Below are positions 15,294-24,299 of a stretch of DNA of 50,292 nt, piece by piece (position 1 is the first letter of the stretch; the number at the start of each line of letters is the position of its first letter). A program made the position numbers and the translations under genes. The notes beneath the pieces were generated by a model. The model was not told where the DNA came from. It searched no databases and saw only the letters and a list, made by a program, of their open reading frames with translations. The stretch is from Nevskia sp. (lineage in GTDB: Bacteria; Pseudomonadota; Gammaproteobacteria; Nevskiales; Nevskiaceae): contig JALNYU010000026.1 in NCBI GenBank assembly GCA_023229645.1, forward strand, positions 1 through 50,292. The letters are read 5' to 3'.

Positions 15294-16352
15294 TCACGCC
15301 AACCGCGGCTCGCCGTGGCGGTTGTCCGTAGCGCTATCGAACTCGGCTTCGGCCTGACCAACGGTCTGCGCAGCAGCATCCGGCGCGCCCAGCCGCGCAA
15401 TGTGAAACACCGCATCACCCTCGTATACCAGCGGCAGCATCAAGCGGCCGATGACTATTCCAGCCGTATTGGCCAACACTGCGGTTTCGTTCGCGCCGAA
15501 CGGATCGCCGACAACGCCGAGTGTTTGCCCGGCGTAAATCGCATCACCAAGCGCAGCCTGTGTCCGCAAAATGCCGCTCGCTGGCGCCCGCAGCCAACTG
15601 CTAGACCGGGCGATAATCGGCTCTGGTGGCGCGACGGCTGAATCTACCGCGGGCAACATGCCGAGCGCTGTCATGACGTTAATCACGCCCTGCACGCCGA
15701 TACGAATGCAGGTTTCGTCGAACCGCAGCGCTTCGCTCGACTCATACAGCAACACCGGAATCCCTTTTTTAGTCGTGTATTCGCGCAACGTGCCGGTGGC
15801 CGGCGCGGAATTCAGCAGTAGCGGCGCGCCGAACGCCCGCGCGAGCCGGAGGTTTTCGCTGTTTGCGAGATCGGCTCGGATTTGCGGTAAATTCGGGCGG
15901 TGAATCGCGCCGGTATGCAAATCAACGCCGTAGTCAGCCCGACCGACGACTTCGTGCAGAAATAAACGCGCCAGACGCGCCGTTAAAGAACCGGACTCGC
16001 TGCCCGGAAAGCTACGGTTCAAATCGCGCCGATCCGGCGAATATCGGGACTGATGCATAAACGCCAGCACGTTCACCACCGGCACCGCCATCAAAGTGCC
16101 GCGCAGGTCCGCGAGCTGTGGCAACTTCAACACCCGGCGAATAATTTCGACGCCGATAATTTCATCGCCGTGCAGGGCTGCGCTGACAAACAGCTTCGGC
16201 CCCGCTTCGCGCCCGTGATGAACGATGACCGGCAGTTGCACCGGCGTGTTCGTATACAGCGCCGCGACCGGCAGATCGACCGTCCGCCGCGTGCCTGCGG
16301 GAACCGCCTGGCCGCCGATCACGAACGGCGCCACGGTGTTTTGCCCTGCCAT
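15294..16352 (-). CDS. Succinylglutamate desuccinylase/aspartoacylase-family (M14) zinc amidohydrolase
   Basis: A 352-residue member of the AstE/AspA branch of M14 zinc carboxypeptidases. Zinc-site signature HGDE lies in SAALHGDEIIGVE, NRSFPGS lies in the substrate loop, and DLHTG carries the third zinc ligand. A C-terminal biotin-lipoyl-like beta region (LRAPASGILRTQAALGDAIYAG) follows, as is common in this subgroup. It lies on the same strand as rimK and rimB. Such M14 proteins often accompany RimK-type ligases, so it may trim what RimK adds. Its own substrate is not known. Confidence 0.85.
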   Translation of the reverse strand: MAGQNTVAPFVIGGQAVPAGTRRTVDLPVAALYTNTPVQLPVIVHHGREAGPKLFVSAALHGDEIIGVEIIRRVLKLPQLADLRGTLMAVPVVNVLAFMHQSRYSPDRRDLNRSFPGSESGSLTARLARLFLHEVVGRADYGVDLHTGAIHRPNLPQIRADLANSENLRLARAFGAPLLLNSAPATGTLREYTTKKGIPVLLYESSEALRFDETCIRIGVQGVINVMTALGMLPAVDSAVAPPEPIIARSSSWLRAPASGILRTQAALGDAIYAGQTLGVVGDPFGANETAVLANTAGIVIGRLMLPLVYEGDAVFHIARLGAPDAAAQTVGQAEAEFDSATDNRHGEPRLA

Positions 16353-16457
16353 CGTCGCTCCCCGAGACCGGTTTCGGCGCTAGATCGGGCGTGCCCATAT
16401 CGCGCTGCCCTTAGGCTACCGCAGCGGCAGGGGTCGTTCTACCCTATAGCGCTTGAA

Positions 16458-17360
16458 TCAGCCGCCGCGCGTCGCCGTTCTGCCCGGCTTGGCGTTTTTT
16501 TCAACAAATTGAATGATTAGATCGGCCACTTCAACGCCGGTCGCGGCCTCAATGCCTTCCAAGCCCGGCGACGAGTTCACTTCCATGACCACTGGCCCGT
16601 GTCGCGAACGCAAGATATCGACGCCGGCGACGTTCAAGCCGAGAATTTTTGCCGCGCGAACAGCCGTTGAGCGCTCTTCCGGCGTGATTTTGACCGGATG
16701 CGCCGAACCGCCGCGGTGCAAGTTCGAACGAAATTCGCCGGGCTTGGCTTGCCGCAGCATCGATGCCACAACCTTGCCGCCGATGACGAAACAGCGGATG
16801 TCTGCGCCGTTCGCTTCTTCGATAAATTCCTGCACGAGAAAGTAGGCGTCGAGCCCGCGAAACGCGTCGATTACGCTTTCGGCCGCTTTCCCGGTCTCGC
16901 ACAGCACCACGCCGACGCCTTGGGTGCCTTCAGTCAATTTGACGACCAGCGGCGCACCGCCGACGAGATCGATCAAATCGCTGGTATCGTCCGGCGCGTG
17001 GGCAAAACCCGTAGCCGGCATGCCGATGCCTTTGCGCGCTAACAACTGCAACGCGCGCAGCTTGTCCCGCGAGCGGGTGATCGCCACGCTTTCATTCATC
17101 GTGTAGACGCCCATCATCTCAAACTGCCGCACCACCGCCGTGCCGTAGAACGTGACGCTGGCGCCGATGCGTGGAATCACGGCATCGAATCCTTCTAAAT
17201 GTCGGCCTTTGTAATGAATTTCCGGCGTATGCGGCACGATATTCATATAGCAGCGCAGTACATCGATCACCGATACCGTGTGGCCGCGGCGCTCCGCTGC
17301 TTCAATGAGCTTGCGCGTCGAATACAGCTTACGGTTACGGGACAAAATGGCGATTTTCAT
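16458..17360 (-). CDS. rimK: RimK-type ATP-grasp alpha-L-glutamate ligase
   Basis: A 300-residue ATP-grasp ligase. RimK in E. coli adds glutamates to the C-terminus of ribosomal protein S6. Conserved parts are the N-terminal MKIAILSRNRKLYSTRKL, PRIGASVTFYG, the ATP-grasp lysine and glycine loop VVKLTEGTQGVGVVL, and the metal-binding end VMEVNSSPGLEGIE. Start ATG at 17360 overlaps the rimB stop (ATGA). An upstream in-frame extension of 8 codons lies inside rimB and is unlikely. Target specificity cannot be read from the sequence. Confidence 0.93.
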   Translation of the reverse strand: MKIAILSRNRKLYSTRKLIEAAERRGHTVSVIDVLRCYMNIVPHTPEIHYKGRHLEGFDAVIPRIGASVTFYGTAVVRQFEMMGVYTMNESVAITRSRDKLRALQLLARKGIGMPATGFAHAPDDTSDLIDLVGGAPLVVKLTEGTQGVGVVLCETGKAAESVIDAFRGLDAYFLVQEFIEEANGADIRCFVIGGKVVASMLRQAKPGEFRSNLHRGGSAHPVKITPEERSTAVRAAKILGLNVAGVDILRSRHGPVVMEVNSSPGLEGIEAATGVEVADLIIQFVEKNAKPGRTATRGG

Positions 17361-17785
17361 CGGGGTTTCCTGCGTCCCAGGCAATAAGAGGCGGCCGGAT
17401 CGACCAAGTAGCGCGTTTGCAGCGCCGTGCGGCCGAGCAGCATACGGAATCGCATGTTGTCGCGTGCGGTTAACGTGGCTTCGATCGCGAACGTCTCAGC
17501 GCCGAGGCGGACAACGGTGCGAATCACCGGCCGGAATTCTCGGTGGCCGCCGGAGTCCGTCACCCAACGCTCGTCCAATAACGGCGCCACGCACCACACT
17601 TCGTCCGCGCGCTTGCGCAGCGGATGAACGCCAAAGCGGACGCAGCCATCCGCCAACTTTTCAACGTGGAACGCGTGAATGGCGGACGTGCGCGCGCCGC
17701 TGTCGATCTTGGCTTTGATCGCCGGTATGGCGAATTCCGGAAGGGCGAGCCATTCGCGCCAGCCGAGCGTAATCAGTGCAGACAT
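17357..17785 (-). CDS. rimB: RimB, ATP-dependent zinc protease family (retropepsin-like)
   Basis: A 142-residue protein of the DUF785/RimB family, aspartic-protease-like. The active-site motif DSGARTSAIHA is at residues 28-38. The C-terminal LLGRTALQTRYLVDPAASYCLG is the typical RimB ending. In pseudomonads RimB works with RimK in ribosome modification, controlling or processing the glutamylation. It overlaps rimK by 4 bp and is the first gene of the rimB-rimK-M14 group. Confidence 0.88.
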   Translation of the reverse strand: MSALITLGWREWLALPEFAIPAIKAKIDSGARTSAIHAFHVEKLADGCVRFGVHPLRKRADEVWCVAPLLDERWVTDSGGHREFRPVIRTVVRLGAETFAIEATLTARDNMRFRMLLGRTALQTRYLVDPAASYCLGRRKPR

Positions 17786-17870
17786 AAATGGAGGTATCGA
17801 CTGATGCCAGTGGGATATCGAAGCGGCCTATACTCTGCCACCGGTCGTAATCATCCATCGGGGAGATGAC

Positions 17871-18200
17871 ATGGCAAAGACCCAAGCCGATAAGCCTGCT
17901 GCAGGCTTCACGAGCTTCCGCACGTTCTACCCGTTCTATCTCGGCGAACACCGCAATCGTAGCTGCCGGCGCCTGCATTTTGCTGGGACCAGCTTGCTGC
18001 TGGCCACTGTGGCCTACGCTTTAATCAGCGGCAACTACAGCAGCCTCTGGCTGATGCCGGTGTTTGGTTATGGCTGCGCGTGGCTCGGTCATCTAGTATT
18101 CGAAAAAAATCGGCCGGCAACATTCAAAGCGCCGTTTTACAGCCTGCTCGGCGACTTTGTGATGTACAAAGATCTGCTGACCGGCAAAATTCCGCTCTAG
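17871..18200 (+). CDS. DUF962/Mpo1-like membrane protein
   Basis: A 109-residue protein of the DUF962 (Mpo1/YGL010w) family. Hallmarks are the N-terminal FRTFYPFYLGEHRNRSCRRLHFAGT, followed by two transmembrane segments and GYGCAWLGHLVFEKNRPATFK. Histidines in the HxxNR and GH motifs match the iron-binding residues of the yeast dioxygenase Mpo1, which oxidises 2-hydroxy fatty acids. The bacterial role is not established. It has a good ribosome site (GGGGAG). It is divergent from rimB. Confidence 0.87.
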   Translation: MAKTQADKPAAGFTSFRTFYPFYLGEHRNRSCRRLHFAGTSLLLATVAYALISGNYSSLWLMPVFGYGCAWLGHLVFEKNRPATFKAPFYSLLGDFVMYKDLLTGKIPL

Positions 18201-18321
18201 CCCGCACGGCTATTCGTCTTTTTCGCACCATTTTTAAGCCGCCAAAACCGCCCGGCGGCGATCCGGGCATCAGGCGCTGCTGATAAAATCGCCACCCGTT
18301 TAGTTGGAAGCAGGCGTCGTT

Positions 18322-20208
18322 ATGGTGCAGCAGACGTTCGATGTCATCGTTATCGGCGGCGGTCACGCCGGAACCGAAGCCGCGCTGGCATCGGCGCGTG
18401 CTGGCGCGCGAACGCTGTTGCTGACGCAAAACATCGAAACGCTGGGGCAGATGTCGTGCAACCCCGCAATTGGCGGCATCGGCAAGGGGCATCTGGTGCG
18501 CGAAATCGACGCGCTCGGCGGCTTGATGGCGCACGCGGCGGATCGCGCCGGCATCCAATTTCGCACGCTGAACCTGAGCAAAGGTCCGGCCGTACGCGCA
18601 ACGCGGGCGCAGGCCGACCGCATGCTCTACAAATGGGTGGTGCGCGAAGCGCTAGAGAACCAGACCAATCTTTCGCTCTTCCAGCAGGAAGCTGAAGATC
18701 TGATTCTGGAAGGCGACGTGGTGCGCGGTGTTATTACGAAAATGGGCCTGCGCTTTGGCGCCCGCGCGGTTGTACTCACGGCCGGCACCTTCCTCGCTGG
18801 CAAGATCCACATCGGCCTCGTCAATCATCAGGGCGGCCGCGCCGGTGAGGCGCCAAGCAATACGCTCGCCGCGCGGCTGCGCGAGCTACCGCTGCGCGTG
18901 GGCCGCCTAAAAACCGGCACGCCGCCGCGCATCGACGGCCGGACGATTAATTTCGACGGCCTCACCGAGCAGCCCGGCGACCTGCCGACGCCGGTGTTCT
19001 CGTTCCTCGGAACACGCGAACAACACCCGCGGCAAATCTCGTGTTGGATCACCCACACCAATGCCGAGACGCACGACATCATCCGCTCCGGCTTCGATCG
19101 TTCGCCGATGTACACCGGCATCATCGAAGGCACCGGGCCGCGCTATTGCCCGAGCGTCGAAGACAAGGTCAACCGCTTTGCCGATAAAACCTCGCACCAG
19201 GTGTTTATCGAGCCGGAAGGCTTGAACACGCGCGAGATCTACCCGAACGGCATTTCCACTTCGCTGCCGTATGAGGTGCAAGAAGCGTTCGTGCGTTCGA
19301 TCAAGGGCTTCGAGAACGCCCACATCACGCGGCCGGGTTACGCGATTGAATATGATTATTTCGATCCGCGGGACCTCAAAACCAGCCTTGAAACCAAGGT
19401 CATCGGCGGCCTTTATTTCGCCGGCCAGATCAACGGCACCACCGGTTACGAAGAAGCGGCGGCACAAGGCCTGCTCGCTGGCTTGAACGCGGCGCTGCAG
19501 GTGCGCGGCGAAGCGGCGTGGTGCCCGGCGCGGCATGAAGCCTATCTCGGCGTCTTGGTCGACGACCTCATCACCCGCGGCACGACCGAACCCTATCGGA
19601 TGTTCACGTCGCGCGCCGAACACCGGCTGCTGCTGCGTGAAGACAACGCCGACCTGCGTTTAACGCCCATCGGCCGCCGCCTCGGCATCGTCGACGATGC
19701 GCGCTGGCATGCGTTTTCGGAGAAAGCCGAGGCGATCGAACGCGAGCACGCGCGGCTCGCTGCGCATTGGCTGAAACCCAATCAACTGGCCGCACCGGCG
19801 TTTGTCGAAGTATTCGGGGCCGCGCCTAGCGATGGCGGCTTATCCGGCGTCGAATTACTGCGCCGGCCGGAAGGCTCAGTCGCTGCCCTGCAGACGCTGG
19901 GCTTGATGCCGACTGATCTCGACCCAGCTGTCGCGGAACAAGTAGAAATCGGCATCAAATACGCGGGCTACATCGAACGCCAGCGCGTCGACATCGAACG
20001 CGCCGCACGTTATGACGACGCCCCGCTGCCGATCGATATGGACTACACCGTCGTATCCGGGCTATCGAACGAAGTACGACAAAAACTACTCGCGCATCGA
20101 CCGGAAACATTGGCGCAAGCCGGCCGTATTTCCGGAGTCACGCCGGCCGCAGTGTCGTTATTGCTGATCCACCTGAAGAAAATTGGCCTGCTGCGGCGGC
20201 ACGCTTAG
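18322..20208 (+). CDS. mnmG: MnmG (GidA), tRNA uridine-34 cmnm5 modification subunit
   Basis: A 628-residue FAD protein that, with MnmE, builds the carboxymethylaminomethyl group at the wobble uridine of several tRNAs. The N-terminal dinucleotide fold VIVIGGGHAGTEAAL is followed by MSCNPAIGGIGKGHLVREID, KTGTPPRIDGRT, FAGQINGTTGYEEAAAQG and TSRAEHRLLLREDNADLRL. I chose ATG 18322 over the in-frame codon at 18304 because MVQQTFDVIVIGGG is the family start and length. In many gammaproteobacteria mnmG is followed by rsmG-parA-parB near the origin. Here neither rsmG nor parA follows. Confidence 0.96.
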   Translation: MVQQTFDVIVIGGGHAGTEAALASARAGARTLLLTQNIETLGQMSCNPAIGGIGKGHLVREIDALGGLMAHAADRAGIQFRTLNLSKGPAVRATRAQADRMLYKWVVREALENQTNLSLFQQEAEDLILEGDVVRGVITKMGLRFGARAVVLTAGTFLAGKIHIGLVNHQGGRAGEAPSNTLAARLRELPLRVGRLKTGTPPRIDGRTINFDGLTEQPGDLPTPVFSFLGTREQHPRQISCWITHTNAETHDIIRSGFDRSPMYTGIIEGTGPRYCPSVEDKVNRFADKTSHQVFIEPEGLNTREIYPNGISTSLPYEVQEAFVRSIKGFENAHITRPGYAIEYDYFDPRDLKTSLETKVIGGLYFAGQINGTTGYEEAAAQGLLAGLNAALQVRGEAAWCPARHEAYLGVLVDDLITRGTTEPYRMFTSRAEHRLLLREDNADLRLTPIGRRLGIVDDARWHAFSEKAEAIEREHARLAAHWLKPNQLAAPAFVEVFGAAPSDGGLSGVELLRRPEGSVAALQTLGLMPTDLDPAVAEQVEIGIKYAGYIERQRVDIERAARYDDAPLPIDMDYTVVSGLSNEVRQKLLAHRPETLAQAGRISGVTPAAVSLLLIHLKKIGLLRRHA

Positions 20209-20366
20209 ACGAACCTTGGCGCACAGCACGCTTCGACGGTGCCGGACAAAAGCATCGCTCAGCTTCCTAAACTGGCTATTCGTGCGCGGCTTATCTCAGC
20301 GGCAGACGAGAGAAAGTCTGCTTCTGGGCTACCGCGCAAATAAGATTGCGCGCCGTTGTGGCGTCG

Positions 20367-20768
20367 TCAACACAGCGCGCTAATCGCGCGCAAAACATCA
20401 GACCGAGAAATCTGGCCGACCACTTTGCCGTGATCGAGCACCGGGTAACGCCGAAACGGCGCGGTGGTGAACATCGTCGCCAGTTGCGTGAGATTAGCGT
20501 CGGGCTCGACGGTCACCGGATTCGTGCTCATAAATTGCGCGACCGGACCGGCGATGCAGCTATCTTGAGCCGCCATCAGCGCGATGCTGAGGCAGTCGCG
20601 TTGCGACAACATTCCGACCAGCTTGCCGTGGTCGTCCAGCACGGGCGCGCCGGATATGCCATTTTCAACCAGCGTGTGTACCGCTTGCATCACTTCCATG
20701 TCCGGAGAAAATGTGACCAGCTTAGTGGTCATGTAGTCCCGGACTTGCACTGAATCTAGCGTCGACAT
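20367..20768 (-). CDS. Tandem CBS-domain protein
   Basis: A 133-residue protein consisting of one CBS pair. The first CBS domain covers about residues 10-65 (MTTKLVTFSPDMEVMQAVHTL, ISGAPVLDDHGKLVGMLSQRD), the second about 78-130 (MSTNPVTVEPDANLTQLA, RRYPVLDHGKVVGQISRSDVL). CBS pairs bind adenosyl ligands and act as energy or redox sensors. With no effector domain attached it would act on a partner protein. It is a single gene between mnmG (convergent) and the ygjP-like gene. Confidence 0.85.
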   Translation of the reverse strand: MSTLDSVQVRDYMTTKLVTFSPDMEVMQAVHTLVENGISGAPVLDDHGKLVGMLSQRDCLSIALMAAQDSCIAGPVAQFMSTNPVTVEPDANLTQLATMFTTAPFRRYPVLDHGKVVGQISRSDVLRAISALC

Positions 20769-20875
20769 CGAATCGTCCTCCGCAGAGTGCTACCGCCCGA
20801 CAGTAGCGCGTACGGTGCTGCATAACAACTCAAATTTGCGTACTACGCACCAGGGCGGGGCTAGCAGAGACCAAT

Positions 20876-21658
20876 TCAGAGCGCGTGCTCGAAAAAATCC
20901 GGCTGCAGCGGCGCGCGGCCCGGGGTTGGCAGCACGGTATGCAGGCTGGCGCCTTGCTCGCGCAGCCAACGGCGCCAATCGGCGTGATCCGGCATTTGCT
21001 GCTCGACCAGGCGCCAGAAGCGCGGCGAATGGTCCAGATGCCGTCGATGACAAAGCTCGTGTATCACGACATAGCGCAGCACTTCCGGCGGCGCCAGCAA
21101 AAGGCGCCAATTCAGGCTGATCAGGCCGTCTGGCGTGCAGCTGCCCCACAGCGATTTTTGGTCGGCGATCCGTGGGCCGCTGTAATCCAGTGTCAGCCGT
21201 TCCGCTTCTTCGTCCAGCAAACGCTTCGCCTCGTTACGGGCACGTTTGCGCAGCGCCGCGCGCAGCGTATTGGCAAGCAGGGCCGGCCGCGCGAACTGGG
21301 CGGCCGGCGCGTAGAGCGTGATGGCGTCATCGAAGCGAACGCTGGGCTGGGCGATTTGTGCCGCAACGATCCGCAAGGGCGTTGGCTGGCCACGCAGCGG
21401 AATGGTGTCGCTACCATCCCAGCGCAGCACAGGGTTTATCGGCCGGCGCGCGGCGTGCTCGCGCAATTCCGCCACTTTACGCCGCACCCAGTCCTCGCGG
21501 CTGCGTAGAAAAGCATGCGCTGCACTTTTGGCCACGCGGCGCGGAATCACTAAAACCACGTTGCCGTCCGGGCGGACTTCGATCCGGATGTTGCGCGCCT
21601 TGGCGCTAACGCGCTCACTTAAGCGTAAGCCCGCAAATGGCAGGGGGACATCGGCCAT
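20876..21658 (-). CDS. YgjP-like (M48-related) zinc metallopeptidase
   Basis: A 260-residue protein of the YgjP/SprT-type DUF45 family. The C-terminal zinc site is VVIHELCHRRHLDHSPRFW, with a preceding RWGSC-like block (KSLWGSCTPDGLISLNWRLLLAP) that is diagnostic. The start is either ATG 21658, with GAGGG 12 bases ahead, or TTG 21670, which would overlap the parB stop. I prefer the ATG. It follows parB by a few bases on the same strand and is probably in the same transcript. Substrates are unknown. Confidence 0.85.
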   Translation of the reverse strand: MADVPLPFAGLRLSERVSAKARNIRIEVRPDGNVVLVIPRRVAKSAAHAFLRSREDWVRRKVAELREHAARRPINPVLRWDGSDTIPLRGQPTPLRIVAAQIAQPSVRFDDAITLYAPAAQFARPALLANTLRAALRKRARNEAKRLLDEEAERLTLDYSGPRIADQKSLWGSCTPDGLISLNWRLLLAPPEVLRYVVIHELCHRRHLDHSPRFWRLVEQQMPDHADWRRWLREQGASLHTVLPTPGRAPLQPDFFEHAL

Positions 21659-21666
21659 GCTTGTGC

Positions 21667-22470
21667 TCAACCCTCGCTGTAACCGATTCGCGCCAGGAGT
21701 CCGTCAAGTTCATCAAGGCTATGAAAGCGCACCCGCAACTCGCCACCACCACCGGTACCGGGTTTGAACTCGCTGGGATAGCCGAGGTGATCGGATAATT
21801 TACTGGCAAGCTTTTGCCAATCGTCCGGGCGGCCGCTGGGCGCGGCTGCGGCGGGCGCCGGGTTGGCGGCCAACCGGCGTTCCAGCGCGCGGACGCTGAG
21901 CCGCTCACGCTGCACGGTTTCGGCCCACGGCAACTGGCGATCAAGGGGCAATCCGGCCAAGACTTTGCCGTGCCCAGTCGAGAGTTGCTCGTCATCGATC
22001 AACCGCTGCACGCCGGGCGCTAGCGCCAGCAGGCGCAGGAAATTTGTGACGTAAACGCGGGATTTGCCGATGCGGCCACCGATTGCCTCGTGCGTCAACG
22101 CTTGGCTATCGCCCAGTCGGCGCAAACCTTCGGCGGTTTCCATCGGCGATAGCGATTCCCGCTGCAGGTTTTCGATCAGCCCAAGCACCTGCGCTTCGCT
22201 ATCGGAAAGGTCGTTGCGGATCAGCGCGGGGATTTCGTGCAAGCCCGCTTGTTGTGCCGCGCGCCAGCGGCGTTCGCCAGCCAGCAGTTCGTACATCGGC
22301 CGCGCGCCGCCGCCGAGATTCCGTAACACCACAGGCTGAACGACGCCGGATTCACGAATCGATTCCGCCAGTTCGCGTAACGCTTCGGGCGCAAAGCGCC
22401 GCCGCGCCTGGGTCGAGCCGGGGCGGATCAAATCGAGCGGGACACGCCGCACGCTATCGTCTGAAGTCAT
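21667..22470 (-). CDS. parB: ParB-family DNA-binding CTPase, without a neighbouring parA
   Basis: A 267-residue ParB/Spo0J-like protein. The N-terminal ParB domain has VPLDLIRPGSTQARRRF and the CTP-binding motif GERRWRAAQ. ENLQRESLSPMETAEG follows, with the central helix-turn-helix (LTHEAIGGRIGKSRVYVTNFL) and a short C-terminal dimerisation part. It appears full length. Chromosomal ParB normally sits directly after parA near mnmG and rsmG. Here it is inverted, separated from mnmG by two genes, and no parA is visible. I saw no parS consensus (TGTTTCACGTGAAACA) in the window. It may be the housekeeping ParB after rearrangement, or a paralogue. Confidence 0.85.
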   Translation of the reverse strand: MTSDDSVRRVPLDLIRPGSTQARRRFAPEALRELAESIRESGVVQPVVLRNLGGGARPMYELLAGERRWRAAQQAGLHEIPALIRNDLSDSEAQVLGLIENLQRESLSPMETAEGLRRLGDSQALTHEAIGGRIGKSRVYVTNFLRLLALAPGVQRLIDDEQLSTGHGKVLAGLPLDRQLPWAETVQRERLSVRALERRLAANPAPAAAAPSGRPDDWQKLASKLSDHLGYPSEFKPGTGGGGELRVRFHSLDELDGLLARIGYSEG

Positions 22471-22603
22471 TTTCAATCTAAGCAAAAAGCCTGCTGCCGG
22501 TGCGCCCAGGTAGAATGCCAAGTTCGGTCTTCGGCTGGGCGCCCCGGAGCCGCGCCCAACAACACGATAAAAGGCATTCGCCCCCAAGCTTGAGTGAGAT
22601 TCC

Positions 22604-23146
22604 GTGGAAGAACATTACAAAGCCATACTTGAAGCCGTCGGCGAAGATCCCCTGCGCGAAGGCCTGCTGCGTACCCCGCAACGCGCGGCCAAAGCAATGC
22701 AATTCCTGACGCAAGGCTATACGCAGGACCTCACCGCGCTGATCAACGACGCGGTGTTCACGACCTCGAACAACGAGATGGTGATTGTCCGCGATATCGA
22801 ACTGTACTCGTTGTGCGAGCACCACTTGCTGCCGTTCCTCGGCCGCGCCCACGTTGCCTATCTGCCGAACGGCAAAGTGCTCGGTTTATCCAAGATTCCG
22901 CGCATCGTGGATATGTTCGCACGGCGGCTGCAGATCCAGGAAAAGCTGACGCAACAAATCGGCAACTGCATTCAAGAAGTCACCGGCGCCAAAGGCGTCG
23001 CGGTTGTCGTTGAAGCGAAACATTTATGTGCGATGATGCGAGGCGTTGAAAAGCAGAATTCATCAATGACGACTTCCATGATGCTCGGCCGCTTCCGCGA
23101 CGATCCCCGCACCCGCCAGGAATTCCTGACTTTGATCAGGAATTAA
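22604..23146 (+). CDS. folE: GTP cyclohydrolase I (type IA)
   Basis: A 180-residue GTP cyclohydrolase I, which opens GTP to dihydroneopterin triphosphate at the start of folate and pterin synthesis. Zinc and active-site residues are in LCEHHLLPF (residues 70-78) and AKHLCAMMRGV. GLSKIPRIVDMFARRLQIQE is the conserved central block. Translation begins at GTG 22604. An ATG extension is not available in frame close by. It is divergent from parB; the 133-bp shared gap should hold both promoters. Confidence 0.95.
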   Translation: MEEHYKAILEAVGEDPLREGLLRTPQRAAKAMQFLTQGYTQDLTALINDAVFTTSNNEMVIVRDIELYSLCEHHLLPFLGRAHVAYLPNGKVLGLSKIPRIVDMFARRLQIQEKLTQQIGNCIQEVTGAKGVAVVVEAKHLCAMMRGVEKQNSSMTTSMMLGRFRDDPRTRQEFLTLIRN

Positions 23147-23195
23147 TAGCTGATCAAAGGTTGTTGTTGCCACATCCCGTATGCCGTACGTTTCG

Positions 23196-23201
23196 TATAA
23201 T
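23196..23201 (+). promoter_or_regulatory. -10 element ahead of the acyl-ACP desaturase gene
   Basis: A perfect TATAAT hexamer 65 bp upstream of the ATG at 23267. No good -35 is found 16-18 bp upstream, so an activator may be needed. It overlaps CGTAtgCCGTACGtttCGTATA, a partly symmetric stretch that could be an operator. Confidence 0.45.
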
Positions 23202-23266
23202 GTCCGGGTACCGACCGACCTGCGCGCCTTCGCTACGCCGGGCCGCACTATGAGGAGTACATCAAC

Positions 23267-24247
23267 ATGAGTAGTGCAGCGCTACGACAGACTTTTGGCA
23301 CGCCGGACCAGATCGCAGTCATGGTCGACCTCGAAACTTTCGTCGAGGAACAAACCGCAGAGCATCTGGAACGCCGTAATCTTTGGTTCCCGAACGACTT
23401 GCTCTCCGCCGACGCTGAGCGCGAAAACAGCGCCGAGATCGCCGAGTTGCGCGAGGCCGCGCGCGGCTTGCCAGACGCCGCGCGGGTTGCGCTAGCACTG
23501 AATCTGCTGACTGAAGAAGGCTTACCCCATTTCCACCGCTTGATCGCGACGCATCTCGGCAACGAATCGCCGTGGAGCACCTGGAATAATCTTTGGACGG
23601 CTGAGGAAGATCGCCACGGTTGTGCCATGCGCGACTATGTGCGCGAAGCCCGCATCTTCAACATGGGTGCGCTGGAGCGCATGCAGTATCGATATATCGA
23701 ATCCGGTTTTAATCCGGATTGGCAGCAAGATCCGTATCGTTTGCTGGCGTACACCAGCTTGCAGGAACGGGCAACCCAAGTTGCCCATGCCAATACGGCG
23801 CGCCACTGCAGCCAATATGAATCCCGCATCCAACGAATTTTGGCCCATATCGCGGGCGATGAATCACGTCATTACGCGTTTTACCGTGCCGCGTTTGGCG
23901 GCATTCTGAACCGCGATCCGAACGGCGCGCTGTACTCACTGCTGAAAGTCATGCCGGCGTTGGCAATGCCTGGCCATAGCATGCCGGGCTATGACCATAT
24001 GTCGGATGTTGTGCGTCGGGCTGATATTTACGGGCCGCGCAACTATCAGCGCATTGTCGAAGAACTCATCGAGCATTGGGGCATCGCCGCGCTCACCGGG
24101 CTCTCCGCTGCCGGGCGCGAATGCCAGGAAAAATTGATGAAGATTCCGGCACGGCTCGCGCGCATGGCAGATTACCTAGAAGCCAAGGCAACTGGCCTGC
24201 GTCATTTCAGCTTTGATTTCATTTACGATCGCACGATTACGATCTAA
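23267..24247 (+). CDS. Acyl-ACP desaturase (FAB2/stearoyl-ACP delta-9 type)
   Basis: A 326-residue soluble di-iron desaturase. The ferritin-like iron ligands are visible: LTEEGLPHFH (residues 81-90), TAEEDRHG (EEDRH 113-117), LQERATQVAHAN and AGDESRHY (DESRH 198-202). This matches plant and bacterial stearoyl-ACP desaturases, which introduce a cis double bond in ACP-bound acyl chains using ferredoxin and oxygen. A strong ribosome site (GAGGAG) precedes the ATG. Most gammaproteobacteria rely on FabA/FabB or membrane desaturases, so this enzyme suggests an aerobic alternative route. Confidence 0.9.
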   Translation: MSSAALRQTFGTPDQIAVMVDLETFVEEQTAEHLERRNLWFPNDLLSADAERENSAEIAELREAARGLPDAARVALALNLLTEEGLPHFHRLIATHLGNESPWSTWNNLWTAEEDRHGCAMRDYVREARIFNMGALERMQYRYIESGFNPDWQQDPYRLLAYTSLQERATQVAHANTARHCSQYESRIQRILAHIAGDESRHYAFYRAAFGGILNRDPNGALYSLLKVMPALAMPGHSMPGYDHMSDVVRRADIYGPRNYQRIVEELIEHWGIAALTGLSAAGRECQEKLMKIPARLARMADYLEAKATGLRHFSFDFIYDRTITI

Positions 24248-24299
24248 ATCGCTCGAGCGCGTTTGCTCGCGGCCGAGGTAGTGGCGTAAGGCGAGGCTT

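Noticed and set aside
20367..22603. parS sites near parB
   Set aside because: CACGTG occurs at a few places (for example 42675 and 42864) but none extends to the 16-bp parS palindrome.
22471..22603. Riboswitch upstream of folE
   Set aside because: The leader is short and shows no tetrahydrofolate-type core; only ordinary promoter-like sequence.
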